Origin: Phyllobacteriaceae bacterium | Lineage (GTDB): Bacteria; Pseudomonadota; Alphaproteobacteria; Rhizobiales; Rhizobiaceae | Assembly: GCA_029279965.1 (NCBI GenBank) | Contig: JAJUHJ010000025.1 | Location: forward strand, 1 to 34,030 | DNA length: 34,030 bases | Direction of reading: 5' to 3' | Part shown: positions 15,698 through 24,494 of the stretch, piece after piece | Numbering within the stretch: position 1 is the stretch's first letter | Layout of the letters: each line of letters starts with the position of its first letter | Translations under genes and position numbers: made by a program | Notes under the pieces: generated by a model | What the model was told of the DNA's origin: nothing | The model's input: only the letters and a program-made list of their open reading frames with translations | Databases searched by the model: none

Positions 15698-16450
15698 ATG
15701 GAATGGCACGACCAGGGCATCATCCTCGGCACCCGAAAGCATGGCGAAACCAGCGTCATACTGGAGGCAATGACGTCCGAGCACGGCCGCCATATGGGCC
15801 TCGTACGCGGTGGGCGCTCGCGCCGTATGCAACCGATGCTGCAACCCGGCAACCGGGTGGAGCTTTCGTGGCGAGCCCGGCTTGACGAGCATCTGGGCAC
15901 ATTCCAGGTTGAACCGATCGAGCTGAATGCTGCCCGTCTACTGGGCTCGTCGACCGCCATCTACGGCATCCAGCTCGTCGCGGCGCATCTGCGCCTGCTG
16001 CCGGAGCGCGATCCGCATCCGGGCCTTTATGAAACGCTGGGCATCGTCTCCGCACATCTCGACGATGTCTCGATTGTGGGAGCGTTGTTCGCCCGTTTCG
16101 AATTGGCGCTTCTGGAGGAACTCGGGTTCGGGCTGGACCTTTCCCAATGTGCTCTGACGGGAAGCCGCGAGAATCTCGCCTATGTCTCCCCAAAATCCGG
16201 AAGGGCCGTCACTGTGGAAGCGGGTGAGCCGTGGCGCGACAAGCTTCTGCCGCTGCCGACGTTTTTGCGCGCCAACGTGGATGCTCAATGCGATCAGGCG
16301 GCGCTGAGGCAAGCCTTCGCATTGACCGGTTTTTTCCTCCACCGCCACGTCTATGAACCGCGCGGGCTTGCCGAACCTGAAGCACGCGCCGGTTTCCTGT
16401 CAGCATTGGCGCGCAGCATGCCGAACGACCAAGACACTGCTGATATTTAA
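15698..16450 (+). CDS. recO: DNA repair protein RecO
   Basis: RecO anneals single strands and, with RecR, loads RecA on SSB-coated gaps. The N-terminal OB-fold is clear (MEWHDQGIILGTRKHGETSVILEAMT..HGRHMGLVRGG), followed by the helical body. The cysteine cluster of some RecO proteins is not present, as is usual in alphaproteobacteria. The length of 250 residues is normal. It closes the lepB-rnc-era-recO run. Its 3' end converges on the MFS gene over 38 bp, where a small hairpin (GCGTC-aaca-GACGC, 16460-16473) without a T-run may weakly end transcription from either side. Confidence 0.94.
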   Translation: MEWHDQGIILGTRKHGETSVILEAMTSEHGRHMGLVRGGRSRRMQPMLQPGNRVELSWRARLDEHLGTFQVEPIELNAARLLGSSTAIYGIQLVAAHLRLLPERDPHPGLYETLGIVSAHLDDVSIVGALFARFELALLEELGFGLDLSQCALTGSRENLAYVSPKSGRAVTVEAGEPWRDKLLPLPTFLRANVDAQCDQAALRQAFALTGFFLHRHVYEPRGLAEPEARAGFLSALARSMPNDQDTADI

Positions 16451-16488
16451 CGACGTGGAGCGTCAACAGACGCACAGATTGTTCAGGC

Positions 16489-17739
16489 CTATTCCGCTGC
16501 CGCGATACCGGGTCTTTCTACGGGCCGTTCCTGAATCGGCCAGTGAACCACAGCCGCGAAGATGCCGAGCGCAACTCCCAGCCACCACACCGCATCGTAG
16601 GAGCCGAACCGGTCGTAGAGGAAGCCGCCCAGCCACACGCCGAGAAACGATCCGATCTGGTGCGAGAAGAAAACGATTCCACCCAGCATCCCCAGATACT
16701 TGGTGCCGAACATGATCGCGACCAGCGCGTTTGTGGGCGGAACCGTGGAGAGCCAGAGCAGCCCCATGACGATGGCGAAGAGGACGACGCTTGCCGGTGT
16801 CTGCGGCAGCAAAAGAAACACCGTTACGGCGACAGAGCGCCCGATATATATCAGCGCCAGGAAGATCGGTTTTGAATAGCGCTGCCCGATAAGGCCGGAG
16901 GCCAGCGAACCGATAATGTTGAAGAAACCGATCAGGGCGAGCGCGATTACCGCATATTTCGCGTCGATTCCGAGATCGCCGATATAGGCCGGGAAATGGG
17001 CGGTGATGAAAGCCACCTGAAAGCCGCAGACGAAGAAGCCGGAAACCAGTAGAACAAAGCTGCGGTGGGAGAGTGCCTCGCGAAGAGCCGCGCCCACTGT
17101 CTGCTCGAATTCGGCTTGCCGCACCCGGCCACTCGCCGCGTTTCCCGTGAGCGGGATGGCAAGAACCGGGAGGATCAGCATGGCTGCGCTCAGATAAATA
17201 AGCGTGTCGGACCAGCCATACGCGTCGATCAACCCCTGACTGATTGGCGCGAACAGAAACATGCCCGCCGAGCCGGCGGCGGTACCGATGCCGAAGACGA
17301 GACTGCGGCTTTCCGCCGGCACATTCCGGGCGAATGCGGCAAGAACGATGCTGAAGGAGCCGCCCGCCACGCCAAGCCCCACCAGAACGCCCCCGCCGAT
17401 GTGCAGCATCGCTTCGCTGTTCGCGGTTGCCATCAGATAAAGCCCGGCCGCGTAGATGAAGCCGGAAAGCGCAAGCACGCGCCAGGTGCCGAACCGATCG
17501 GCAATCGCGCCGAAAACAGGCTGCCCGATGCCCCAGAGAAGGTTCTGAATGGCCATTGCCAGACCGAACGTCGTTCTGTCCCATCCCTTCTCGGCGAGCA
17601 TGGGAAGCTGGAAAAAGCCCATTGCCGAGCGCGGCCCGAAGGTCAGGGCAGCGATCATGCAGCCGCAAATGACGATCATCCAGGGGAACGAGGATGTTTC
17701 AGGCCGCTGCGATGTTGCTACCGTCATGGTTGCATCCAT
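16489..17739 (-). CDS. Major facilitator superfamily transporter
   Basis: A 12-helix secondary transporter of about 416 residues. The MFS loop 2-3 motif is recognisable as GAIADRFGTWRVLALSG, and its second-half counterpart reads GLIGQRYSKP. The general shape resembles the MFS_1 group that contains oxalate/formate antiporter-like and monocarboxylate carriers, but the substrate cannot be inferred. Start candidates are ATG 17739 and ATG 17727. A further upstream reading starts with TTG. None has a strong ribosome site, and both ATGs lie in or next to a 30-bp inverted repeat. A second open frame over most of the same strand is a shadow lacking hydrophobic periodicity. The upstream region contains a set of GATGCA sites described separately. 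Confidence 0.87.
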   Translation of the reverse strand: MDATMTVATSQRPETSSFPWMIVICGCMIAALTFGPRSAMGFFQLPMLAEKGWDRTTFGLAMAIQNLLWGIGQPVFGAIADRFGTWRVLALSGFIYAAGLYLMATANSEAMLHIGGGVLVGLGVAGGSFSIVLAAFARNVPAESRSLVFGIGTAAGSAGMFLFAPISQGLIDAYGWSDTLIYLSAAMLILPVLAIPLTGNAASGRVRQAEFEQTVGAALREALSHRSFVLLVSGFFVCGFQVAFITAHFPAYIGDLGIDAKYAVIALALIGFFNIIGSLASGLIGQRYSKPIFLALIYIGRSVAVTVFLLLPQTPASVVLFAIVMGLLWLSTVPPTNALVAIMFGTKYLGMLGGIVFFSHQIGSFLGVWLGGFLYDRFGSYDAVWWLGVALGIFAAVVHWPIQERPVERPGIAAAE

Positions 17740-17827
17740 TGTTGAAGACGGATGCAACTTAGCTCACGCAATTGTCGATGCAAATGAATTGATTTCCCGC
17801 GAAAGTTCAAAAACTCTGATGCATCAG
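17729..17827. promoter_or_regulatory. GATGCA-site cluster and inverted repeat before the MFS gene
   Basis: GTTGCATCC (17729-17737) and GGATGCAAC (17750-17758) form a perfect 9-bp inverted repeat with a 12-nt spacer, directly upstream of the ATG at 17727. The same core recurs as GATGCAA at 17777-17783 and inside the perfect palindrome CTGATGCATCAG at 17816-17827. That makes five half-sites within 100 bp. Possible minus-strand boxes (TTGCAT at 17778-17783 and TAAGTT 16 bp on) lie among them. The pattern suggests a dimeric regulator that controls the MFS gene, but no regulator gene is adjacent. Confidence 0.45.
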
Positions 17828-18738
17828 CTTGGACGTTCTGACCCTGCTGCCGCCGCGCGCCCGCGCCTCGACGCGGGCTTTTTGCTGGCAATGGCTGGGG
17901 TTTCTGCAGAAATGACATGCACGTCCCGTTGCGGGAAGGGAATGGAAATGCCCTTTTCATCGAATGCCTTCTTGGCCGCCTTCGTAAGATCGAGCCGGGT
18001 CGGCCACCAATCCGTCGTTGCTGTCCAATAGCGCAACGTCACCATAACGGCGTTGTCATCAAGACTTACCACGAAGGTCTCAGCTTCAGGCACGGCCAGT
18101 ACACGGTTATCCGCCGCGGCCAACTGGCCGAGTGTCGTCTGTGCCAAGTCGATATCGTCGCGATAGCCCACCCGCATGGTGATGTCATTGCGGCGCAGCG
18201 AGTTGCGCGAATAATTGGTAACGGTTTTGTTCCAAAGTTCGCTGTTGGGCGTCAGCATATACACGCCGTCGAGTGACTTCATTTCCGTCGCGAACAGTCC
18301 GATTTCCTCGATGGTGCCGGCAATCCCGCCCGCATCGATATACTCGCCAACGCGGAAGGGCTTGAGAACAAGCAGCATGATGCCGGCAGCAATGTTCTGC
18401 AGCGTGCCCTGCAACGCAAGGCCGATCGCCAGGCCGGCCGCGCCGAGGGCCGCGATCAGGCTGGCTGTTTGGACTCCGAATTGCGCCAGCACGGTGACAC
18501 CCACCAGCACCAGCACGGCATAACGGACGATTTTCGAAAGGAAGACACGCAGCGTCTGGTCGAAGGCGGGGAAGCGGGCGAGACCGGCTCTCGTCCAGCG
18601 CTCCAGCAGGCCCGCCACCATATAACCGACGATGATGAGAACGATCGCCCCGAGGATGGAAAATGCGTAGGCAAGCGCAAATCCAGTCACCTGCGCCCAC
18701 AATGCCTCTGCTCCGGTAATGACTCCGGCCGTGTCCAT
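17824..18738 (-). CDS. MscS-type mechanosensitive ion channel
   Basis: A small-conductance mechanosensitive channel of 304 residues that releases solutes on osmotic downshock. Three transmembrane helices lie at about 22-48, 65-85 and 90-125. The pore-lining TM3 reads AALGAAGLAIGLALQGTLQNIAAGIMLL, with the Gly/Ala packing and the QGTLQN hinge of MscS. The beta domain follows with KPFRVGEYIDAGGIAGTIEEIGLFAT. The Ala/Arg/Lys-rich tail (about 285-304) is not part of the family core. The start at 18738 was preferred over 18786 because GAGAGGGG stands 8-9 nt upstream and the helix pattern begins after it. The stop codon overlaps the GATGCATC palindrome. Confidence 0.94.
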   Translation of the reverse strand: MDTAGVITGAEALWAQVTGFALAYAFSILGAIVLIIVGYMVAGLLERWTRAGLARFPAFDQTLRVFLSKIVRYAVLVLVGVTVLAQFGVQTASLIAALGAAGLAIGLALQGTLQNIAAGIMLLVLKPFRVGEYIDAGGIAGTIEEIGLFATEMKSLDGVYMLTPNSELWNKTVTNYSRNSLRRNDITMRVGYRDDIDLAQTTLGQLAAADNRVLAVPEAETFVVSLDDNAVMVTLRYWTATTDWWPTRLDLTKAAKKAFDEKGISIPFPQRDVHVISAETPAIASKKPASRRGRAAAAGSERPS

Positions 18739-18853
18739 AAAATTCGCCCCTCTCGTGCCGCAACGGTTTGGAAACGATGCCCGCAATATGCGTGCAACGA
18801 GCCCGTCACGTCAAATGTCCCAAATCCAGCGGAGTATCACCCGGCGGTCGATA

Positions 18854-19516
18854 TCAAGAGATGGGTTTGCACGCGCAGTTGTTGTCTTTCCCCGCCGTGC
18901 CACCCCTTTTGACCGAGCTTGTCCGCAGTTTCTCGATCATGTTGAAGCGCGCCAGAAAGCCCATCTGAGCCTGCGGTGCAGGGCGCGGTTCAAGGTCCAG
19001 CGCATCCGCCGAAACGTCCCGCGGACGCCCGAAAAAGCGCGCTGCCTCGCCGTCGCGGAAACCTGCCAGCCGTGTTGCCTCGAAAAAAGCTGCCACACGG
19101 TCGGCGCGCTTGATCCGACGCTCAAGGTCCGACGGAAGATCGGCCGGCAGCGCAAAGCGCAAATGGATCGCGCGTTGCAGCCCCTTTTCCACGGATTTGT
19201 AATCCCGCCCGAGTGTTGCCTTGAAGGGCGAAATCATATCTCCGATGACGTATTCCGGCGCATCATGGAGAAGCGCCGCCATCAGCCAATCCGGAGACGC
19301 ATCCTTGTTGAGGGCCCGGAACACCTCTTCAACCAGCAACGAATGCTGCGCCACGGAGAATGCGTGATCTCCTTTCGTCTGCCCGTTCCACCGCGCCACA
19401 CGTGCCAGGCCGTGCGCGATGTCGTCGATTTCGACATCGAGGGGCGAAGGCTCCAATAGATCAAGGCGCCTGCCCGACAGCATCCGCTGCCAGGCGCGTG
19501 GCGCGGCGGTTGCCAT
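18854..19516 (-). CDS. HD-domain hydrolase (YfbR-like nucleotidase group)
   Basis: A cytosolic metal-dependent phosphohydrolase of 220 residues. The metal ligands are visible as His58 (SVAQHSLLVE), His84-Asp85 (ALLHDAPEYVIGD) and Asp139 (KRADRVAAF). The EYVIGD stretch after HD is shared with YfbR-type deoxynucleoside 5'-monophosphatases, so a dNMP phosphatase is possible but unproven. The ATG at 19516 shares one base with the stop of the upstream YgfZ-like gene (TGATG), indicating translational coupling. A frame extension upstream to 19948 lies inside that gene and was not used. The last 25 residues, Lys/Cys-rich, look unrelated to the family. Confidence 0.9.
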   Translation of the reverse strand: MATAAPRAWQRMLSGRRLDLLEPSPLDVEIDDIAHGLARVARWNGQTKGDHAFSVAQHSLLVEEVFRALNKDASPDWLMAALLHDAPEYVIGDMISPFKATLGRDYKSVEKGLQRAIHLRFALPADLPSDLERRIKRADRVAAFFEATRLAGFRDGEAARFFGRPRDVSADALDLEPRPAPQAQMGFLARFNMIEKLRTSSVKRGGTAGKDNNCACKPIS

Positions 19517-20370
19517 CAGGCGCGCTCCGCCTTGCCGTCCAGACCGGAAAGGGAAAAATGCGCATAAGCGGGAACACTCAACGAAACCGGCACCTCTCCG
19601 GCAAGAACGGGTGTGCCCTCCGATTGCGCATCCGCCACACGATCGATTCGCACAATGGCCAACCCGTCGCGTTCTGAAGTGGTGCCCAGCAACCCGAGCG
19701 CCTTGCCGCCCGCCGTGAGATTCGTGCCGGTAGCGGGCAATGAGGTTTCTCCCTCGACGATAACCAGCCGGCGTCTGGCAGTGCCGCGATGATGCATGCG
19801 CGAGACGACCTCCTGGCCGACATAGCAACCCTTTGTAAGGCCGACACCACCGTTCTGGTCGAAAAGGACATCGTGCGGGAAGGCGTCTCCCGGTGCGAAG
19901 TCGGCGCCACCCTCCGCGATACCGTGGCGAATGCGAAGCTGATCCCACTGTTCCTTGGTGGCATCGGCTGCTGGCACCTTGCCATAATGACGCCGAACTG
20001 CGATCTCCGCGGGAAAGCGCATGTCTGCCACCGCGCCGCGTGAAAGCGATGGATCACCATCCCATGAAACGGCGATTTCATGATCGGAAAGGGAAAATTC
20101 CACCTTCGCGCGAAGCCTATAGAGCGTCAGCCGCTTGATAAAATCCGCAGCCACCTCTCTTTCACAATCCAGCCGGAACGTATCGCTTTCCACGCGCGAA
20201 ATTACGAAATCGAACAGGATCTTGCCCTGCGGTGTAAGAAGGGCGCCAGGTCGTGCCTCGTCATCGCAAAGCGCGGAAAGATCCGGCGTAATGATATTCT
20301 GCAGCAGCGTTTCACTGTCCGGCCCCGAGGCGAGAATGGCAACGCGGTTTGGAAGATTGACTGTGGGCAT
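19516..20370 (-). CDS. ygfZ: YgfZ/GcvT-like folate-binding protein
   Basis: YgfZ-family proteins bind tetrahydrofolate and help build or repair iron-sulfur clusters in certain enzymes. The invariant K-G-C-Y-x-G-Q-E motif is present as Lys180 to Glu187 (TKGCYVGQEVVSR) with its key Cys182. The N-terminal half reads like GcvT (TLLQNIITPDLSAL, GALLTPQGKILFDF). The product has 284 residues. The ATG at 20370 was chosen over 20463 because the conserved strand VNLPNRVAILASG follows it directly. The HD hydrolase gene follows with a one-base overlap. Confidence 0.92.
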   Translation of the reverse strand: MPTVNLPNRVAILASGPDSETLLQNIITPDLSALCDDEARPGALLTPQGKILFDFVISRVESDTFRLDCEREVAADFIKRLTLYRLRAKVEFSLSDHEIAVSWDGDPSLSRGAVADMRFPAEIAVRRHYGKVPAADATKEQWDQLRIRHGIAEGGADFAPGDAFPHDVLFDQNGGVGLTKGCYVGQEVVSRMHHRGTARRRLVIVEGETSLPATGTNLTAGGKALGLLGTTSERDGLAIVRIDRVADAQSEGTPVLAGEVPVSLSVPAYAHFSLSGLDGKAERA

Positions 20371-20451
20371 GGCGGAACTCGCAATAGGCGTCGGCCGGTT
20401 CGGACCTGTTATCGGCTTGAAACGGTTGAGACTCTCATGTGGAGACAAAGG

Positions 20452-20482
20452 ATCATAACGCAAGGGACGCCGCTCATTTCAA
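20452..20482 (-). promoter_or_regulatory. Candidate promoter for the ygfZ-HD hydrolase pair
   Basis: On the minus strand TTGAAA (20477-20482) and TATGAT (20452-20457) are good box matches, but the 19-bp spacing is long. A start near 20445 would give a leader of about 75 nt before the ygfZ ATG. Confidence 0.3.
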
Positions 20483-20549
20483 GCCTTCGTGCTCCTTTTC
20501 GCTTGGCGTTTCCCGATCGTCCCTGAACCCCGCATTCGGTGGCTTCTCG

Positions 20550-21236
20550 TTAATCTCCCGCCACGAAATACATCCAGCGCCCGTCCGGCGTGATGGCGGC
20601 GCGATAAAAGATATAGGCCCCGAACGTCTTCATCCCTTCATAATCACCCGCCGTCACCAGTTTGAAAAGCTCTACTCTTTGCTGTGCAGTCAATTCCTCC
20701 AACGGAACGGCGAAGAAATAGGGCCAGACATAGACTTCCCGCTCCGTCCCCGCATCAAGGTGCACGAAGCCAGCCTCCAGAACTTCAAGCAGAATGGCTA
20801 GAATTTCGTGGCCCTGACTGTCTCCTGAGACCTGCAGCAGGAAATCGATGGGATCGCCATTCAGTTCGCCAAAGGAAAGCTGGGTTGCTCCCGCGCCGCT
20901 ACCGATCAGCGCACGAAGCTTTTCAATGTCCCCACTGCGACAAGCTTCCATAATGAGGCTGCGCATGCGCCGCGCGGGCTCGGGAAGCTTGTCGAGATCG
21001 TAGAGTATCTCCGGCGTCTCCTGGTCGGGATTGTACCGCATCGCGGCACCGCCGGCCGGAGAGCTGCCGGGCGTGGTGATGCCGCCATTAGGGGAACCGG
21101 ACCCGGTATTGTCCTCAGCGTCGATAGCAGGCGCGCTGAATGCCTGCATCGGGAATGCAAACACCGCGAGCGCGGCAATTATCGACATTGCCGGCAGAGA
21201 GCCGCTGAATATCGCAGGACGCAGCCTTATCGGCAT
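20550..21236 (-). CDS. Exported hypothetical protein of rhizobial type
   Basis: A 228-residue protein with a signal peptide (basic start, hydrophobic core about 15-33, cleavage likely after AFSA). A Gly/Ser/Pro linker (about 43-65) leads to a soluble domain of about 150 residues. That domain has helix-rich segments such as EACRSGDIEKLRALIGSG, which resembles an ankyrin-type helix pair, and QLSFGELNGDPIDFLLQVSGD. It ends in ITPDGRWMYFVAGD. Similar proteins occur in Brucella and Rhizobium without a known function (from memory). The product should be periplasmic. The ygfZ gene follows in the same direction after 179 bp, and the CxxCH protein gene lies 79 bp upstream. Confidence 0.82.
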   Translation of the reverse strand: MPIRLRPAIFSGSLPAMSIIAALAVFAFPMQAFSAPAIDAEDNTGSGSPNGGITTPGSSPAGGAAMRYNPDQETPEILYDLDKLPEPARRMRSLIMEACRSGDIEKLRALIGSGAGATQLSFGELNGDPIDFLLQVSGDSQGHEILAILLEVLEAGFVHLDAGTEREVYVWPYFFAVPLEELTAQQRVELFKLVTAGDYEGMKTFGAYIFYRAAITPDGRWMYFVAGD

Positions 21237-21315
21237 CGGCCACCTCGCTGAACGCGTCGTTGGCCTCGGGAAACGCGCAGGCCGCGATTACGGATAGCTG
21301 ATGAGTGGGGAAGGC

Positions 21316-21573
21316 TCAATGCCGAGTGCGGTGGGGAACGAAATCTCCTGCCAGCACACGCTCGCGCATATGCTCCAAAAGGTCCATCAGCGCGTCCTCT
21401 CCGCCGTTCTTTCCAAGCTCGGCAAGTGCCGTTGCAAGGGCGGATTCGGCGATGATTTCAGGTTCGATGCCAGCCAGAAGTCCTTCTGCCCAGGCCGCGC
21501 CGTGGCACTCTGCGCAGGTCGTGCGCTTTTCTTCCTCAATCAGCGCTTCGATATCGGCGACAGTCATATGCAT
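21316..21573 (-). CDS. Small hypothetical protein with a CxxCH motif
   Basis: An 85-residue, acidic, mostly helical protein. It begins MHMTVADIEALIEEEKRTTC and carries CAECHGAAWAEGLLAGIEPE. The CxxCH pattern is the heme-attachment motif of c-type cytochromes, but no signal peptide or membrane helix is visible, so heme binding in the periplasm is not supported. A zinc or redox role is equally possible. The start at 21573 was chosen because AAGGGTGAG lies 5-12 nt upstream. The ATG at 21567 has no ribosome site, and a longer frame to 21639 has a basic unstructured start. It lies between the exported hypothetical gene and rsh, all in one direction. I do not recognise a named family. Confidence 0.72.
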   Translation of the reverse strand: MHMTVADIEALIEEEKRTTCAECHGAAWAEGLLAGIEPEIIAESALATALAELGKNGGEDALMDLLEHMRERVLAGDFVPHRTRH

Positions 21574-21728
21574 TGAACTCACCCTTGCAGCGCGGAAGCG
21601 AATGTCCGCGCCGTGTCCCTTATTGTCCCGGAGCAACACTTAACATGAAAAATGCGGCCTATCGGGGACACCTGCGCCACATGGTGAATGAAACGTGAAG
21701 CCTTAACACCTCAGCAATGTGGGCTCGT

Positions 21729-23975
21729 TCAGCCATTCACGCGGCGCACATCGCTCACGCAAGCCGTTTCCTTCAGTTGCGAGCTAAGGCGGTTGAGATG
21801 CTTGAGATCCCAGACTTCCAGATCAAAGATCATCTCGGTAAAATCGGGTGCGGTGCGCGCCATTGAAAGGGTATGGATGTTGGCATCGTTGGAGGCGATC
21901 ACTTGCGCGATCTCGGCCAGCGAGCCCGGTTCGTTTATGGCCGTGACCGAAACGCGCGCGGGAAAGCGCTCCTTCATGTTTTCATCGATATCCCATCGCA
22001 CGTCGATCCAACGTTCCGGCTGGTCGTCGAAGGCCGTTAGAGAGGGCGACTGGATGGGATAGATCGTGATGCCGGAGCCCGGCTGGAGAATGCCGACAAT
22101 GCGATCACCCGGCACGGCCCCTTCCGGGGCAAAGCGCACGGGAAGGTCGCCGGCCACCCCGCGAATGGGCAGCGCGCCGTTTTGATCGCCGGCCGCATTT
22201 TTGCCTTTTCCCTTTCGGCTGCGCCGTGAGGAGCGGCCGGGGATCTGAAACAGCATACCTGCGGCATTGCGCAGGTTGAACCATCCCTCCTCCCGCACCT
22301 TCGGTTTCTGAGTGACGCGTTCGTCCTGATAGTCCGGGAAGACCGCATGGATGACATCTCTGGAAGAGAGTTCCCCGCGTCCCACCGCCGCCAGCACGTC
22401 CTCGACATCCTTGCGGGCCAGGCGATGCAGCACCGGCTTCAGTCCGTCCCTGGACCAGGTTTTCCCTGCACGCTCGAAAGCGCGTTCCAGAATGCGCGCC
22501 CCGAGGCCCGAATATTGCTTGCGAATGGCGTTGCGTGTCGCGCGCCTTATGGCCGAGCGCGCCTTTCCCGTGACCACGACCGACTCCCAGGCGGCGGGAG
22601 GGACCTGCGCCTTGGAGCGGATGATCTCCACCTCATCGCCGTTCTTGAGCTCGGTCATCAGCGGCATGATGCGGCCATTGACCTTGGCGCCAACACACGT
22701 GTCGCCGACATCGGTGTGAACTGCATAGGCGAAATCGATGGGCGTTGCCCCGCGCGGCAGCGCGATCAGCCCCCCTTTGGGCGTAAAGCAGAAGACCTGA
22801 TCGTGAAAAAGCTCCAGCTTTGTATTCTCGAGAAAATCTTCCGGATTGTCGCCTTCCGACAGCGCCTCGATCGTGCGGCGCAGCCATGCATAGGCGTTGG
22901 TGTCCTTCGAAATCTGGTTGCTGGTCCCCGCGACCTTCGATCCGAAGTCCTTGTACAGCGAGTGCGCGGCAACACCGTATTCAGCGATGCGATCCATCTC
23001 GCGGGTGCGGATCTGCAGTTCGACCCGCTGGCGCGACGGCCCGACGATGGTGGTGTGGATCGAGCGATAATCGTTCTGCTTGGGCGTTGAAATATAATCC
23101 TTGAAGCGCCCTGGAACCATCGACCAGGTGGAGTGGATGGCCCCCAGCGCCCGATAGCAATCTTCCATGGTGTCGACGATCACGCGGAAACCGAAGATGT
23201 CGGAAAGCTGCTCAAAGGAAAGCGCCTTGGCTTCCATCTTTCGGAACACCGACCACGGCTTTTTCTGGCGGCTCTTTACGACCGCCTCGATTGCGTATTC
23301 CTCGAACAGGCGCGCCAGCGCCCCTTCGATCTCTGTAATAACGCCGCGGTTGCGCTCCAGGAGGTCGGCGAGCCGTTCGGTCACCGTGTGGAATGCTTCC
23401 GGGTTGACGTAGCGGAAAGCGAGTTCCTCCAGCTCCTCACGCATGTCCTGCATGCCCATGCGGCCGGCGAGCGGCGCATAGATCTCCATCGTCTCCTCGG
23501 CAATGCGCAGCCTTTTGTGCACGGGCACGTGATGAAGCGTGCGCATGTTGTGCAGCCGGTCGGCAAGCTTGACGAGGAGGACACGAACGTCCTCGGAAAT
23601 GGCCAGCAGAAGCTTGCGGAGGTTCTCCGCCTGCTCGGCCTTCGTGGAGACCAGATCAAGCTTTTTTAGCTTGGTCAGCCCCTCAACGAGGGTGCCGATC
23701 TCCGCGCCGAATAGTTCATCGATCTCGGCGCGCGTGGCGGATGTGTCCTCGATCGTATCGTGCAGGAGGGCCGCCGCAATGGTGGCCTCATCAAGGTTCA
23801 TCCCCGTCAGGATGGCAGCAACTTCGAGCGGGTGGGAAAAATACGGATCGCCAGAGGCGCGCCTTTGGTGACCATGCTTCTGCATGGCATAAACATAAGC
23901 CTTGTTGAGAAGCGCCTCGTTGACGTCTGGCTTGTAGCGCTGCACGCGCTCCACAAGCTCGTACTGACGCATCAT
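21729..23975 (-). CDS. rsh: Bifunctional (p)ppGpp synthetase/hydrolase
   Basis: The single long Rel/Spo homologue of alphaproteobacteria makes and degrades the alarmone (p)ppGpp in response to starvation. The order of domains is complete. The HD hydrolase comes first (HPLEVAAIL, then LLHDTIEDT at about 70-77), followed by the RelA/SpoT nucleotidyl transferase (about 230-370, with FGFRVIVDTMEDCYRALG and PKQNDYRSIHTT). A TGS domain (PKGGLIALPRGATPIDFAYAVH), helical and zinc-finger-like regions, and a C-terminal ACT domain (about 670-748) complete it. The intact HDxxED site suggests that the hydrolase works. The start was set at 23975 (748 residues, the usual rhizobial length). A longer reading to 24044 adds an Arg-rich leader. 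It follows rpoZ after 123 bp, as in other members of the order. Confidence 0.96.
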   Translation of the reverse strand: MMRQYELVERVQRYKPDVNEALLNKAYVYAMQKHGHQRRASGDPYFSHPLEVAAILTGMNLDEATIAAALLHDTIEDTSATRAEIDELFGAEIGTLVEGLTKLKKLDLVSTKAEQAENLRKLLLAISEDVRVLLVKLADRLHNMRTLHHVPVHKRLRIAEETMEIYAPLAGRMGMQDMREELEELAFRYVNPEAFHTVTERLADLLERNRGVITEIEGALARLFEEYAIEAVVKSRQKKPWSVFRKMEAKALSFEQLSDIFGFRVIVDTMEDCYRALGAIHSTWSMVPGRFKDYISTPKQNDYRSIHTTIVGPSRQRVELQIRTREMDRIAEYGVAAHSLYKDFGSKVAGTSNQISKDTNAYAWLRRTIEALSEGDNPEDFLENTKLELFHDQVFCFTPKGGLIALPRGATPIDFAYAVHTDVGDTCVGAKVNGRIMPLMTELKNGDEVEIIRSKAQVPPAAWESVVVTGKARSAIRRATRNAIRKQYSGLGARILERAFERAGKTWSRDGLKPVLHRLARKDVEDVLAAVGRGELSSRDVIHAVFPDYQDERVTQKPKVREEGWFNLRNAAGMLFQIPGRSSRRSRKGKGKNAAGDQNGALPIRGVAGDLPVRFAPEGAVPGDRIVGILQPGSGITIYPIQSPSLTAFDDQPERWIDVRWDIDENMKERFPARVSVTAINEPGSLAEIAQVIASNDANIHTLSMARTAPDFTEMIFDLEVWDLKHLNRLSSQLKETACVSDVRRVNG

Positions 23976-24098
23976 CGAAGGGCGCTCCCCGCTGCACGCC
24001 GCCCCCTCGCCTCCTCGTTGACGGCGACGCGCGCCGGATGCCACCGGCTCAGAAACCGTCGTGGCAAGCCTGGAACGGGATGCGTTGCGGCCAGAGAC

Positions 24099-24494
24099 TT
24101 AGAAGTCGTCGCTCTTCTCCGGTGGAACCAGCCCTTCAATGCCGGCGAGCAATTCGTCTTCGCTCATACGGTCGAAGGCAACGGCTTCCTCAGCCGCGTC
24201 CTCGGATGGTTGCGGCGCTTCCGGCTGCTGCGGAATGACCGCCAGATCGGCCTCGGGTTCATCGACTTCCACATGCTTCTGCAGCGAGTGGATGAGCGCT
24301 TCCTTCAAATCCCCCGGCGAGAGCGTTTCGTCAGCAATCTCGCGCAGCGCGACAACCGGATTCTTGTCGTTGTCGCGGTCTACGGTAAGCGCTTCGCCCT
24401 GGGAGAGCTGGCGCGCTCTGTGGCTGGCCAGAAGAACGAGATCGAACCGGTTGTCTACCTTGTCGATGCAATCTTCAACGGTCACACGGGCCAT
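24099..24494 (-). CDS. rpoZ: RNA polymerase omega subunit
   Basis: The small omega subunit helps fold and assemble the beta' subunit, and in many bacteria it forms part of a ppGpp site on RNA polymerase. The core [30 protein letters not shown] is unmistakable, followed by [15 protein letters not shown]. The C-terminal tail after residue 75 is long, acidic and Glu/Pro-rich, as in rhizobia (131 residues in all). The neighbouring rsh gene makes ppGpp, so the effector and a part of its target are encoded together. The leader region holds a 39-nt inverted repeat (24531-24569). Confidence 0.96.
   Translation of the reverse strand: MARVTVEDCIDKVDNRFDLVLLASHRARQLSQGEALTVDRDNDKNPVVALREIADETLSPGDLKEALIHSLQKHVEVDEPEADLAVIPQQPEAPQPSEDAAEEAVAFDRMSEDELLAGIEGLVPPEKSDDF

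Noticed and set aside
16460-16473. Bidirectional terminator between recO and the MFS gene
   Set aside because: A 5-bp stem without T-runs is too weak to call, so it is mentioned only under recO.
16463-17668. Long open frame (401 codons) on the minus strand overlapping the MFS gene
   Set aside because: It is Arg/His/Gly-rich, has no domain or membrane pattern, and lies in a shifted frame of a gene with clear 12-helix structure.
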